Source: a virus | Length of the DNA stretch: 64,000 bases | Direction: 5' to 3' (one strand) | IMG/VR virus record: IMGVR_UViG_3300005264_000040 | Span: 62,001 to 126,000 of that record | In this document: positions 37,128 to 46,005 of the stretch, piece after piece | Numbering within the stretch: position 1 is the stretch's first letter | Layout of the letters: each line of letters begins with the position of its first letter | Notes under the pieces: generated by a model | What the model was told of the DNA's origin: nothing | What the model saw: only the letters and a program-made list of their open reading frames with translations | Database searches by the model: none | Translations under genes and position numbers: made by a program

Positions 37128-39126
37128 AAAGTAATCTTTTGTACCCTTTTTGTTTTAACTCTTGATAATCACGTCTATCATTAATAAAAATATATCCCAG
37201 TTCAACCATTATATGAATTTTTTCATATGGATTTTCGGAGGTTATAACTATTTTGTTTCGTTTTGAAAAGAAAGAAATCAAATTTCTTTTTAAAAATTCT
37301 TCAATGAGCTCGTCAAAATAGCCTATGAAAGCTATACTTCTTTTAGGTTCCAAACGTTCGACAAAAGGTAAATTAGTGTATATAGAATTAGTATTATTAG
37401 TTATAATAGTGAAAAGTGCTTTTTGTTCGCGAGATATTTTTGCATCTATCGTATTTGAAGCTTTGTTTTTTAAAATGAAATATGAATTTTCAATAGGAAT
37501 AATATTTGTGCTTTGAACAAAAATTCTTGTGTCTATCATAATACTTGTTTCTTCACCTAAAGCTTTAACTTGGCAATCAATAGATAAAGGTCGCATACCA
37601 TTCTCATTAACTACAATCATTCCTATATCTTTTTTTAATCTTACATAATTTGTATAATCTCTATGAATAGAATTATAAACATCAAAAGAATTTTGTTGTT
37701 TTAAAATAGGGATTGAATATCCTGAGATAAACAAAGAATCGTTTTGCGGGGATGCAATTTGGGTTTCAATCGCGTTTTGTATATAAATTTGAATTTGCGA
37801 AACATTATTTATAATTATGTTTTTTTGAACCTGCGGTGGCATTTGACTTATATTTGTATAATGAAAAATATAAACATTGGAATCATTTGCCTCTCCCATT
37901 AAATATGTTTCATCGGAATTTATAAATACACCATATGTTTGTGTTGGATTTTTTGGATACAAAGAATCAATAGAAGTATTATATAAAGGAGCTTCAAATA
38001 TTTTCATTCCTTCAGAAAGATTTAATCGTACTACTGTTAAAGTTTCAGAATTAACATCTTTTTTTATAAAAGTTAAAATATAAGCATTTCCCGTATACTC
38101 CAATTCTCCCAACGATGTATGTGTGCCAAAATGTTTTGGAAAATTCACATAATCAAAAGCATCTTCAATATGGATAGTTCTTAACAACCCTGAATATATA
38201 GTGTTGTTTTGGTACGAAATATCAATTTTATATATATATATTTTTTTATTAATAGCATCTCTTGTATATATATATAAAGTTCTATTTTCATAAACACCAA
38301 CAAAATTAGCATCAATCAATGTTCCTGTTATGTGTATGTTTTTTGAAAAATCAACTTGTCCCGTAACGGTATTAATAGCTTCAACATACCAACCATTAGC
38401 ATCAGTTCTAATTATTATATAATATTTAGGCTCAGTTCCTCCTACAGGATCAAAAAAGAAAGCTCTAATTACATAAGATATGTTAAAGTGGTTCAAAAGA
38501 GAAACGTTATTGTTACTAATTTCAAAAACATATAATTGTTGATAAAAAACAAATAAAAATTTATCTTTCAATAAATAGTTAGGAGCTCGCCAATATTGGT
38601 AATGCTTTAATACCTGAGAGGAGATTGTGTATAGACTACTTAAAGTACCGTTAAGAGGATTATCTTTAACATAATCATATTTATATAAAACACTAGAATA
38701 AGAATCACTCGTTGCAAGGATTAAAAAACTTTGATTTATATCATCATATTGTGGGGTTATATTTCGTGTAAATAATATTTTTCCATCTATTATTAAGTTA
38801 TGAAATCTTTTTGTTGTAGGGTTTGTAGGATATATAAATTCATTCGCAATACCATCTGTTGTTATAAAAAAACCATTTGAAGATAAGTTTGTTAAATACA
38901 ATGCGTTATGATCTTTATCATACAAAAAACTATATTTTGGATCAAACGGAAATACAGTAGAGGAATTAAAGGCAATTCCATATATACTATGGAATTGCTT
39001 GGCATAATAAAAAGGAGGATAATCTCTCAATGCATCTGCATAATAAGAAGATAAAGATTGATAACCTGTAAACGAATAATAATCATTAATATTGAATAAA
39101 TATAAATATTTTGACAAAACAGCCAT
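37126..39126 (-). CDS. Propeller/solenoid family protein, member 5
   Basis: 666 residues, ATG after GAGGTG. About 420 residues of beta-rich, Tyr-rich propeller-like sequence (repeated Y-x-Y-x-I-x and F-x-F-x-I-S-N patterns), a short rung region (QIQIYIQNAIETQI), and the C-terminal module: ERLEPKRSIAFIGYFDEL, NLISFFSKRN, KIHIMVELGYIFINDRRD. Follows member 6 with a 16-nt gap and ends in a strong terminator. Confidence 0.75.
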   Translation of the reverse strand: MAVLSKYLYLFNINDYYSFTGYQSLSSYYADALRDYPPFYYAKQFHSIYGIAFNSSTVFPFDPKYSFLYDKDHNALYLTNLSSNGFFITTDGIANEFIYPTNPTTKRFHNLIIDGKILFTRNITPQYDDINQSFLILATSDSYSSVLYKYDYVKDNPLNGTLSSLYTISSQVLKHYQYWRAPNYLLKDKFLFVFYQQLYVFEISNNNVSLLNHFNISYVIRAFFFDPVGGTEPKYYIIIRTDANGWYVEAINTVTGQVDFSKNIHITGTLIDANFVGVYENRTLYIYTRDAINKKIYIYKIDISYQNNTIYSGLLRTIHIEDAFDYVNFPKHFGTHTSLGELEYTGNAYILTFIKKDVNSETLTVVRLNLSEGMKIFEAPLYNTSIDSLYPKNPTQTYGVFINSDETYLMGEANDSNVYIFHYTNISQMPPQVQKNIIINNVSQIQIYIQNAIETQIASPQNDSLFISGYSIPILKQQNSFDVYNSIHRDYTNYVRLKKDIGMIVVNENGMRPLSIDCQVKALGEETSIMIDTRIFVQSTNIIPIENSYFILKNKASNTIDAKISREQKALFTIITNNTNSIYTNLPFVERLEPKRSIAFIGYFDELIEEFLKRNLISFFSKRNKIVITSENPYEKIHIMVELGYIFINDRRDYQELKQKGYKRLL

Positions 39127-39142
39127 ATTATTACACCTCTTT

Positions 39143-40609
39143 TTATTCTATTTTTATATAAAGTTTTGAATACGGATCTGAATCGTTCTTTATTATTCTT
39201 CCATCGATTTTAAAGTAACTTACAAGATTTCTTTCTAAAAGAGCATAAGCAACTTTTTCTTGCCTCCCGGAAAGTGTAATTGTAGTATTAGATTCAATTT
39301 CATTTAAGATAGGAATGTTTTTATAAATAACATTTCTGTTATTTATAATAATGGTTTGATAATCATGTTTTTGTTTTAAATTTAAGTCTTCAACATTAAT
39401 ATCAGTTCTTATTCCATTTTGTATATTTTTTAAATGATATACAAAATTTTTATAAACTTCATTTACTGTTTCTCTTATTTGCAAAATTAATTCGTTTTCG
39501 TTTATAAACTTCGAAAATGAAAGAACTACATTTTTCCCCATTGAAACAGGCAAAACACTGATTTTTATTTCTTTTGTAGAAAAATCTATTATATATACAT
39601 GAAGTTGTTTTAATTTTATGTTGTATTTCAAAGCTAAAAGTTTTTTATTAGTTGGATTATAATAAAAGTCTTCTATAAAATCAGGATAAAAATTAGTTTT
39701 AGGTATTGGGTACATTTCTATTACAGTATTAGTTGTTTTATTTATATTCCAAAAGCAATATTCTGAAACTAAAATATTATTGGATACTATTTTCCCTTCA
39801 GTAATTAAATATAAATTAGAACCTTCTTCTTTAAAATTAACTACTTCTGAAATATCTATCTTATAATTTTGATAAACTTTTGGCACAATATTTGTTTGGT
39901 TAGTACCATTTTGTACTTTCCCTTTTTTTGTCAAATAGCGATTTTCTGACAATCTGTATATTATTTTGTCATCAACAAAAGTATTATTGGTTAAATCACT
40001 ATATCCATATACTACATTATTTTTATAATCTTTCAGCATATTCTTTTTATTTATTATTCTATAACGCAGTTTATCCTTGTATATCATAGTTTCTTTTTGA
40101 ATTACACTTGAATAAAATAGATAAGGTTCTATAAAAGGCAAAAAGAAGATTTTTCCTTTTGTGTTTTTGTATGTTGGATCTAATCCGAATCCTCTTACAA
40201 TACTTGTGATATCGACTTGAGAAGAATCATTAGGATTAACTAACACAACTTTATTTTCTTCTAAAATATTAGAATTTTTTGTATATACTATTTTTATTTC
40301 AGAATTATAATTTATAACACCACTCGGAATTAAATCATCGAAAGGTTGAAAAGTTTTTACTACATCACATGTATTAGGATCTAATTCAAAGATAAGAGAT
40401 TCACCTCTAATGTAATTTGTTCCTTTTACCTCATAGTAATTTCGAGAACTAGAAGGCAAAGTTGTTGTATTTACAACAAGATTGGAGCTAGTATCATATT
40501 TAATGATTTTATTGTCATAAAAAATACAAATTAGATTACCATTCATTTTCACCGCAATATTTTTTTCGGGTATTGTATTTTGAATTATTATATTACTTAA
40601 AACACTCAT
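39143..40609 (-). CDS. Propeller/solenoid family protein, member 6
   Basis: 488 residues, ATG after GGGAGG. Beta-rich, Asn/Lys-rich N-terminal 390 residues with repeated I-x-K-Y-D-T-type strands, then a shortened C-terminal module: NEIESNTTITLSGRQEK, LLERNLVSYFKIDG and KLYIKIE, ending before the NDxRD sequence. It is the smallest intact member. Own promoter, divergent from thymidylate kinase. Confidence 0.72.
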   Translation of the reverse strand: MSVLSNIIIQNTIPEKNIAVKMNGNLICIFYDNKIIKYDTSSNLVVNTTTLPSSSRNYYEVKGTNYIRGESLIFELDPNTCDVVKTFQPFDDLIPSGVINYNSEIKIVYTKNSNILEENKVVLVNPNDSSQVDITSIVRGFGLDPTYKNTKGKIFFLPFIEPYLFYSSVIQKETMIYKDKLRYRIINKKNMLKDYKNNVVYGYSDLTNNTFVDDKIIYRLSENRYLTKKGKVQNGTNQTNIVPKVYQNYKIDISEVVNFKEEGSNLYLITEGKIVSNNILVSEYCFWNINKTTNTVIEMYPIPKTNFYPDFIEDFYYNPTNKKLLALKYNIKLKQLHVYIIDFSTKEIKISVLPVSMGKNVVLSFSKFINENELILQIRETVNEVYKNFVYHLKNIQNGIRTDINVEDLNLKQKHDYQTIIINNRNVIYKNIPILNEIESNTTITLSGRQEKVAYALLERNLVSYFKIDGRIIKNDSDPYSKLYIKIE

Positions 40610-40638
40610 ATTTAATTCCTCCCTTCATCATTTATTTT

Positions 40639-40667
40639 ATTATAACAGAAAAAAAAAGAAAATTGCT
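40639..40667 (-). promoter_or_regulatory. Promoter for family members 6 and 5
   Basis: TGTTATAAT (-10 at 40639-40644) with AGCAAT (40662-40667), spacer 17. Back to back with the thymidylate kinase promoter, one base apart at the -35 sites. Confidence 0.7.
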
Positions 40668-40668
40668 A

Positions 40669-40697
40669 TTGGAAGAAGTCTCAAATTATGTTATAAT
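40669..40697 (+). promoter_or_regulatory. Promoter for the DNA-metabolism operon
   Basis: TTGGAA (40669-40674), spacer 17, TATAAT (40692-40697) preceded by TGT. A near-classical sigma-A promoter, unlike those of the virion genes. Confidence 0.75.
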
Positions 40698-40727
40698 TAT
40701 AATGAATAATTGAAAGGGGGGTACGTT

Positions 40728-41351
40728 GTGAAATTCATTGTTTTTGAAGGAATAGACGGCTCAGGCAAAAGTACTTTGTTAAATAAATTAGCAGAACATT
40801 TGACAACGAAAGGTTTTGATGTGGAGAAAATACAAAATCCTGGAACTTTCGAAATTAGTCAAGATATTAGAATGATTCTTGAAAAATATCCACGACTAGA
40901 AGAACAAGAAAAATTTTTATTATTCGCAACTAATCATTATTTAGTTTCAAAATATATTGCAGCTTTCCTTGATAATAAAAAGAAAATATTTCTTATGGAT
41001 AGATATATTTTCTCTACTTTTGTATATCAAAAAAACGAAACAAATGGTCTCACAATTGAATATATGAAATATGTATTCAAATACTTACCAATTATGCCTA
41101 CTTTAACAATTGTTGCGAAGGTGCATCCTCTCATTGCAAAAGAAAGAATACTTCAAAGATCTGAAAAGACTACTTTGGATGAGCATGCACTGAATAGACT
41201 TTTTGAACTGTATGACAGGTATGAAGAACTTCCTACTATTTTCCCAAATCAAAAATTTGAATTTATAAGTACAGCTAAAAGTGAAGAAGAAAGTTTTGAA
41301 AAACTGTTAGAAAAAGTAAAGCCTATTTTAGGTGATTTATATGTGGAATGA
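40728..41351 (+). CDS. tmk: Thymidylate kinase
   Basis: 207 residues. GTG 40728 is chosen because AAAGGGGGG ends 7 nt upstream; an earlier TTG would overlap that site. P-loop FEGIDGSGKST (about 6-16), the DRY motif of thymidylate kinases in LMDRYIFST (about 94), and a LID-region stretch RILQRSEKTTLDEHAL. Converts dTMP to dTDP, supporting dTTP supply for AT-rich phage DNA. First gene of a seven-gene + strand operon. Confidence 0.92.
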   Translation: MKFIVFEGIDGSGKSTLLNKLAEHLTTKGFDVEKIQNPGTFEISQDIRMILEKYPRLEEQEKFLLFATNHYLVSKYIAAFLDNKKKIFLMDRYIFSTFVYQKNETNGLTIEYMKYVFKYLPIMPTLTIVAKVHPLIAKERILQRSEKTTLDEHALNRLFELYDRYEELPTIFPNQKFEFISTAKSEEESFEKLLEKVKPILGDLYVE

Positions 41352-41856
41352 GCTTTTTGCGGATAATATTTTTATATTAAGTGAAAGCTATGGTTTAATT
41401 TATTTTTATTACAAGAAAAACCCTTTAAAAAAAGCTTTGTATTATATTAATTACCCAGAAAAATGGTTTGACAAAATAATAGAATATGTTTCAAAAATAG
41501 AAATGCCTTTATCGGATGATATAAATAAAAAATTTTTAAAATTTACATTTTCTAAATTAGATAAGGCTTTAAGAGATATTCATTACACAAATAAAATTTC
41601 AGATCTTAAAAAGTTTTCAGGAAAAAAATTTTATGGTTCTTCGTTTATAATAGTTGATAAAGAAATAAATGTATTTAAAAACTTATATTTCCAATCTCCT
41701 TATTTTTCAACATATAATGTTGTTGTGCCTGTTTTAATAGATTCAATAAGAAAATTTAAAACTATTCAACCAGAATTATTAAAAGAAAGAGGTCTTTATG
41801 ATATTGATAATGCTGCACAATTATTTGAATTTATTGTAAGGAGGAATAATGCATGA
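41341..41856 (+). CDS. Unrecognised protein in the thymidylate kinase operon
   Basis: 171 residues from ATG 41341 (TAGGTG 7 nt upstream), overlapping thymidylate kinase by 11 nt. Aromatic- and Lys-rich alpha/beta protein; no motif recognised. Ends in an ATGA overlap with the next reading frame at 41853. Confidence 0.68.
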   Translation: MWNELFADNIFILSESYGLIYFYYKKNPLKKALYYINYPEKWFDKIIEYVSKIEMPLSDDINKKFLKFTFSKLDKALRDIHYTNKISDLKKFSGKKFYGSSFIIVDKEINVFKNLYFQSPYFSTYNVVVPVLIDSIRKFKTIQPELLKERGLYDIDNAAQLFEFIVRRNNA

Positions 41857-42074
41857 AAATGGTAATTAACAACAGTGGAAGTTGGTCCCGAAGGTCTCAA
41901 CCGATTTCTATTAGAATGGGAAACACACATTACACACACGAGGTGAAAATCGATGAAAAAACGTCCAATCCAGTGGTCAGATTTGGTTTCTATCATAAAA
42001 GAAGGATCGAAGAAGACGATTGCGATGTGTCCAAAATGTGGCAAGAAGACAGCGACGATTTCACACATTACTGA
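41853..42074 (+). CDS. Small protein overlapping the zinc-ribbon gene
   Basis: 73 residues, ATG in a 4-nt overlap with the previous gene and 8 nt after AAGGAGG, so initiation is well supported. The last 40 codons share 122 nt with the zinc-ribbon gene in another frame; that half reads as a charged string (RRIEEDDCDVSKMWQEDSDD) and may not be conserved. No function recognised. Either a true overlapping gene or a short leader that delivers ribosomes to the next start. Confidence 0.45.
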   Translation: MKMVINNSGSWSRRSQPISIRMGNTHYTHEVKIDEKTSNPVVRFGFYHKRRIEEDDCDVSKMWQEDSDDFTHY

Positions 42075-42228
42075 TATTCTATATTGCAAAAATTGTGGCT
42101 TTTATGGTACTATAGAAACAGTTTATCTTGTTAAAAATAAAACAGCAAAAAAAATAGGTTTAAAACCTCAAATGAAAGACCCAAGACCCAAAGAAGGGGA
42201 TACCTTACCCTTACCTTTGGATTTGTGA
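41953..42228 (+). CDS. Small zinc-ribbon protein
   Basis: 91 residues, ATG after GAGGTG. CPKCGKK (about 26-32) and CKNCGF (about 45-50) form a classical four-Cys zinc ribbon with 15 residues between pairs. Ribbons of this type occur in DNA primases, transcription factors and nucleases; here nothing else is present. Its place in a DNA-metabolism operon suggests nucleic-acid binding. Confidence 0.75.
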   Translation: MKKRPIQWSDLVSIIKEGSKKTIAMCPKCGKKTATISHITDILYCKNCGFYGTIETVYLVKNKTAKKIGLKPQMKDPRPKEGDTLPLPLDL

Positions 42229-42246
42229 AGGGAGGGAATTAGTTGC

Positions 42247-42726
42247 GTGTTCGCTTATTACGCTAATGACTATAACAAAGAATTCGTTAAAACGTGGTTT
42301 CTATACCAAAAACAAAATGTAGGAACCCTTTTAAGAGATTTAGGAGAAGAAGGATTTTTTACTAAATGGTCTATAGAACCTGTTGTATATATTCCGAGAC
42401 ACTTGTTTTTACCTATTTATAAAGATATGAACCATGTCTTGGAAAAATATAGTCAAATAAAAGTTTCTTCCATAAGTATTGAAAGAAAAAACTTAGGCAT
42501 TACAAGACCATTTATAATCAAATATAAAAAAACTTTTTATGCATTATCCCCTACAAAATGTATGTCATTATCAGTATTAACTCATCCGTTAGAACTTAAA
42601 ATTCAAGAAAGGTATTTTTACAATGCTTTCAAATGGTTTTTCAAATACATGGAGAAAGTTCTTAAAACAACCTCTGAAGATGTAAAAGATTTAGCAACTG
42701 TTTTTTATGTCAATCCAAACATTTAG
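42247..42726 (+). CDS. Unrecognised protein in the DNA-metabolism operon
   Basis: 159 residues from a GTG 11 nt after GGGAGGG. Aromatic-rich alpha/beta protein with no motif I recognise. The start is uncertain because no ATG precedes the conserved-looking region. Confidence 0.62.
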   Translation: MFAYYANDYNKEFVKTWFLYQKQNVGTLLRDLGEEGFFTKWSIEPVVYIPRHLFLPIYKDMNHVLEKYSQIKVSSISIERKNLGITRPFIIKYKKTFYALSPTKCMSLSVLTHPLELKIQERYFYNAFKWFFKYMEKVLKTTSEDVKDLATVFYVNPNI

Positions 42727-42740
42727 AAAGGTGGAGAAAA

Positions 42741-43124
42741 ATGGCAGAATCTTACGAATTTATAATTGAACAAGTTCCTCCAAGTGTCAATCGAATTTAC
42801 AGATTTAATAGAAGATATGGTAATATGTACAAAACAAAAGAAGCAAAGGATTTCCAAGATAAATATATTTTACCTAAGTATAAAGGAAAATTTTTTAAGA
42901 CAGAAAAGGTAAAACTGAGCATTATTTTTGTGCATAATAGAGATAGAGATATTGACAACATTTTAAAAGTATTATTAGATTCATTTCAGAAAATTATTTA
43001 TGAAAATGACAAACAAGTATATGAGTTGAATATAAAGAAAGTTAAGAGGAAAGGTACATCTTTCGTAAAAGTAAAAGTAGAAGAATTGCCGCCAGAAGCA
43101 ATAGAGGGGGTGGGGTTAATTTGA
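42741..43124 (+). CDS. rusA: RusA-like Holliday junction resolvase
   Basis: 127 residues, ATG after AAAGGTGG. Typical RusA features: N-terminal PPSVNRIY, the acidic metal-binding signature RDIDNILKVLLDSF (about 73-86) and YENDKQVYEL (about 91-100). RusA-type enzymes cut Holliday junctions and branched DNA, clearing replication and recombination intermediates before packaging. Overlaps the next gene by 4 nt (TTGA). Confidence 0.88.
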   Translation: MAESYEFIIEQVPPSVNRIYRFNRRYGNMYKTKEAKDFQDKYILPKYKGKFFKTEKVKLSIIFVHNRDRDIDNILKVLLDSFQKIIYENDKQVYELNIKKVKRKGTSFVKVKVEELPPEAIEGVGLI

Positions 43125-43684
43125 AAAAAGATTCTGTTATTTATAGTATCCCTAGTAAATTAAACAAACTAAAAACAAGCGATTTACAAAGTTTAATTAT
43201 TTCATATGCAGAAGAAGTCGGCGTAAGTTCTCCTAGTTTTATCAGGACATTAATTGATTTTTTAATTACTTTTTTAAAAGAAATAATTCCTGAAGAAGAA
43301 TATGAGACTTGGCCCGAAAAAGATGAGTATGTCCAAATGGTAAAAGATTTACTTTCTTCTTTTGATGAAAACTTTACTACTTTACAAAAAATTACATTGA
43401 TAAAAGAAAGCAAAACTACTTTCAACCCAAATCTTTATGCTTCACAATCATGGGAATTAGATGATTTGTTAAACACTTGGTTTAAAGAAGCTATTTACGA
43501 CATGATTTTGGATTATTTCGATAAAGTAGATGAAGTTAATATAAACAGCCCTTTGTTATTGGATTATCTTGTAAAACAATTAAAAATTTCTAGCAATGAG
43601 AAAGCACATTCTGTTGTAGTAAAAATTTCTAATACAAAAACAATGACTGCAGATGTAATGATTATAAAAAATGGACCTCAATAA
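43121..43684 (+). CDS. Unrecognised protein, last gene of the DNA-metabolism operon
   Basis: 187 residues from a TTG overlapping the resolvase stop; GGGGGTGGGG lies just upstream. Helical N-terminal 120 residues, then a beta C-terminus (AHSVVVKISNTKTMTADVMIIKNG). A member of no family I recognise. Followed by a bidirectional terminator. Confidence 0.65.
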   Translation: MKKDSVIYSIPSKLNKLKTSDLQSLIISYAEEVGVSSPSFIRTLIDFLITFLKEIIPEEEYETWPEKDEYVQMVKDLLSSFDENFTTLQKITLIKESKTTFNPNLYASQSWELDDLLNTWFKEAIYDMILDYFDKVDEVNINSPLLLDYLVKQLKISSNEKAHSVVVKISNTKTMTADVMIIKNGPQ

Positions 43685-43700
43685 AGGTCCATTATTTTTT
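43670..43700. terminator. Bidirectional terminator between convergent genes
   Basis: Perfect AATGGACCT / AGGTCCATT stem with T tracts on both strands, ending the RusA operon and the HU gene. Confidence 0.85.
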
Positions 43701-43984
43701 TAAAGATATTTTTTTAAATCAGAAGCTGGTCTGAACTTTACTACAATTCTATCTCTTGTTTGTACTTGTCTCTTTTCTGGTGTAAAACCAAGAGTATAAA
43801 GTTTTCCTTTCCTTTTTTCTGCTTTAAAGGCACCAAAACCTCTGAATTTTACAGAACCTTCCTTTTCTATAAGTTCTTCTTTCATTACGTCCAATGCGTA
43901 GTTAAGGACATCTTTTACCACTTTTTTGCTTGCTTCTCCACTCATCTTGTTTGCTACGATATTAATAAGTTCTCCTTTAGTCAT
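43700..43984 (-). CDS. HU/IHF-family DNA-binding protein
   Basis: 94 residues, ATG 9 nt after GGGGGTG. The whole HU fold is visible: N-terminal helices (MTKGELINIVANKM), KFRGFGAFKAEKR, a DNA-binding arm and the C-terminal VKFRPASDLKKYL. The arm tip RQVQTRDRI lacks the usual R-N-P sequence, so DNA intercalation may differ. Phage HU proteins bend DNA in replication, late transcription or packaging. Single-gene unit with its own promoter. Confidence 0.93.
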   Translation of the reverse strand: MTKGELINIVANKMSGEASKKVVKDVLNYALDVMKEELIEKEGSVKFRGFGAFKAEKRKGKLYTLGFTPEKRQVQTRDRIVVKFRPASDLKKYL

Positions 43985-44027
43985 TTATTAGACACCCCCA
44001 GTATATATAATATTTTGCAACATTTAA

Positions 44028-44056
44028 ATTATAGCACGTTTTTTCGTGAAAATCAA
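44028..44056 (-). promoter_or_regulatory. Promoter for the HU gene
   Basis: TTGATT (44051-44056), spacer 17, TATAAT (44028-44033) preceded by TGC: a classical sigma-A-type promoter. Confidence 0.8.
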
Positions 44057-44059
44057 GTC

Positions 44060-45856
44060 CTATGCGAGATAAACGGATTGGATAAAGTCATCGATTTTAA
44101 AAACTACCTCTTGGAGTAATTTGTCATTGATAAGTATATTGCCCAAATAGCTCATTAATAACAGTTTTAAAAGATATTGTTTTATTTCTTCCATTTCAGG
44201 AAGTTTTTCTTTCAAATTTTCTGCATCAACATCTCCAACTATTGCTAAAGTGATTAAAGTTTCTAATGCTAAATCTGGTATATCAGAATATTGTGTCAAA
44301 TCATTGGCTAATTTAAGGAATGAAGTTCTATCGTCATATGTCATAGATCTTATTTTAGAAGCAATCTTAACAACATATTTTTTAGTATTTTCAGCCCATT
44401 CTTTTTGCCAATCTGGTACTTTGCCTAAATCTGAATATTTTCCTCTAATTATGGTAATTAATTTTACTTTCATATTTTTTAAATTAGATCCTAATATTTT
44501 TTTTATTTCATTTTTATCTACTCCGAATGAAGCTAATTTTTCCATTATACCATATTTATCGTATATTTCTTTTGTATAACCATCTTCTACTTCAAACATG
44601 CCATTTGGTTTTTTCTTAATATACCATTCAATTGAATGGTCATTAGCCGTTTTTGTTTCTTCAACCTCATATAGTTTCCAATGCAAAGGAATATATATTG
44701 TATTATCCGATTTGAAAATTTGTTTTAATCCTGCTACTTTTTTAAATTCTAATTCTTTGTTAGACCACAACGTTTGAATTAATCCACTTTTACCGTTATC
44801 ATATATTCCTTCGATTACAAAAGGTTCTGTTGTATGATTCTTTTCTCCCAATAAACCTGAAAAAACGCATGGTCTTTCATATGCTAATATTTCTGGTTCA
44901 TAAAATTCTTTTAATGAAGCTGTTTTTCTAGTTTCAAAAGAAACTTCAGGACTATCTAAATTTGTATATTGATTTATAACATCAGGAGTAACTTGTGCTA
45001 CTGCTCCTGCTACTATAGGAAGTATATCTATATCCTTTTCAGGATTCCATTTGCTTACATCTACTCCTTTATACATTAACAATTGAACTACTTGTTCTTT
45101 TGCCAAACCAGGAGCTTTTTGAAGAGGTTCTGCTTTTGGTTCAGTTTTCACTTCTACAGTATAAATAGGTTCTCCATATGGTTGTGGAGTTTTCAATATT
45201 TTGACATATCTTGCTTGCTGCATCTCGTCATCTTCTTCTCTTTCTTGTTGCATTGGTGGTTGTTGTGTATCTTGAAGATTTGTATCTTGCATTTGCTTCT
45301 TTTGTATTATATTCATTAATTGATTAGAAGCTTTCTTTATTAATTGTCTAAATTTTGGGTTAGTTTGAAAATCATGTAATAAATCAGAATCCATTTTTAT
45401 AAAATATTCGATATCTTGCAATGCTTGTTCCGGATTCTTGAGAGAACCTACTTTTATTCCCATACCATTAACAGAGTGGGAAGGAATAAATGGCAAAGGT
45501 TTTTCTGCTGTAGGTGGCTTTTCTTTTATAGGTCTTCCTATAGTATTTGCATTTTGTGCCAAGTTATTAAAATGATTTTCATCAAGCACTTCTAAATTCC
45601 CATTATTATCAATAAATATTGTCAGAGGAGCTAACTTTTTGTTTTTTATAATAGCAGGAACTACAAATTGTATTTCTCCTAATTTAAATACTAAAGCAAA
45701 AACAGTTTTCATCATATCATCTTCTACTATTTTTACTTTAACAGAATCGTATTTTACATATGGATGCAAACTTTTAAACACTTTTATTATATAAAATGGC
45801 CACTCTGATTTTTGACTCGGCATTTTCTTTTCTTTTATTTTAGAAACATCAATCAT
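44060..45856 (-). CDS. Virion protein with repeated K-x-A-S motifs
   Basis: 598 residues from ATG 45856 (GGAG 8 nt upstream; an in-frame GTG at 45865 is less well placed). N-terminal 100 residues are alpha/beta, then a Pro/Gln/Glu-rich linker (about 185-220) and a helical C-terminal half. It carries KKAS (about 174), KTAS (about 311), KLAS and KIAS (last third), plus KVAG, the tetrapeptide seen in the head operon, so it is likely packaged in the prohead and cut by the protease although its gene is 39 kb away. Otherwise unrecognised. Own promoter. Confidence 0.7.
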   Translation of the reverse strand: MIDVSKIKEKKMPSQKSEWPFYIIKVFKSLHPYVKYDSVKVKIVEDDMMKTVFALVFKLGEIQFVVPAIIKNKKLAPLTIFIDNNGNLEVLDENHFNNLAQNANTIGRPIKEKPPTAEKPLPFIPSHSVNGMGIKVGSLKNPEQALQDIEYFIKMDSDLLHDFQTNPKFRQLIKKASNQLMNIIQKKQMQDTNLQDTQQPPMQQEREEDDEMQQARYVKILKTPQPYGEPIYTVEVKTEPKAEPLQKAPGLAKEQVVQLLMYKGVDVSKWNPEKDIDILPIVAGAVAQVTPDVINQYTNLDSPEVSFETRKTASLKEFYEPEILAYERPCVFSGLLGEKNHTTEPFVIEGIYDNGKSGLIQTLWSNKELEFKKVAGLKQIFKSDNTIYIPLHWKLYEVEETKTANDHSIEWYIKKKPNGMFEVEDGYTKEIYDKYGIMEKLASFGVDKNEIKKILGSNLKNMKVKLITIIRGKYSDLGKVPDWQKEWAENTKKYVVKIASKIRSMTYDDRTSFLKLANDLTQYSDIPDLALETLITLAIVGDVDAENLKEKLPEMEEIKQYLLKLLLMSYLGNILINDKLLQEVVFKIDDFIQSVYLA

Positions 45857-45888
45857 GTTTGTCACTCCTTTTTATGGCTTTTTATTTT

Positions 45889-45917
45889 ATTATAACATAT
45901 TTTTTTCGTGATTTCTT
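45889..45917 (-). promoter_or_regulatory. Promoter for the virion protein at 44060
   Basis: TGTTATAAT (-10 at 45889-45894) with AGAAAT (45911-45916), spacer 16, at the -35 position. Confidence 0.6.
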
Positions 45918-45956
45918 ATTAAAAACTCACTTTTGATTATACCATAAAATAAAAAG

Positions 45957-45982
45957 AGGTTGCCAAAACAGATTGGCAACCT
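45957..45982 (-). terminator. Terminator of the baseplate/portal operon
   Basis: Perfect AGGTTGCCA / TGGCAACCT stem followed by CTTTTTATTTTAT on the - strand, after the spike gene. Confidence 0.85.
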
Positions 45983-46005
45983 TACTCAATTCTAAAGGAG
46001 GGATA

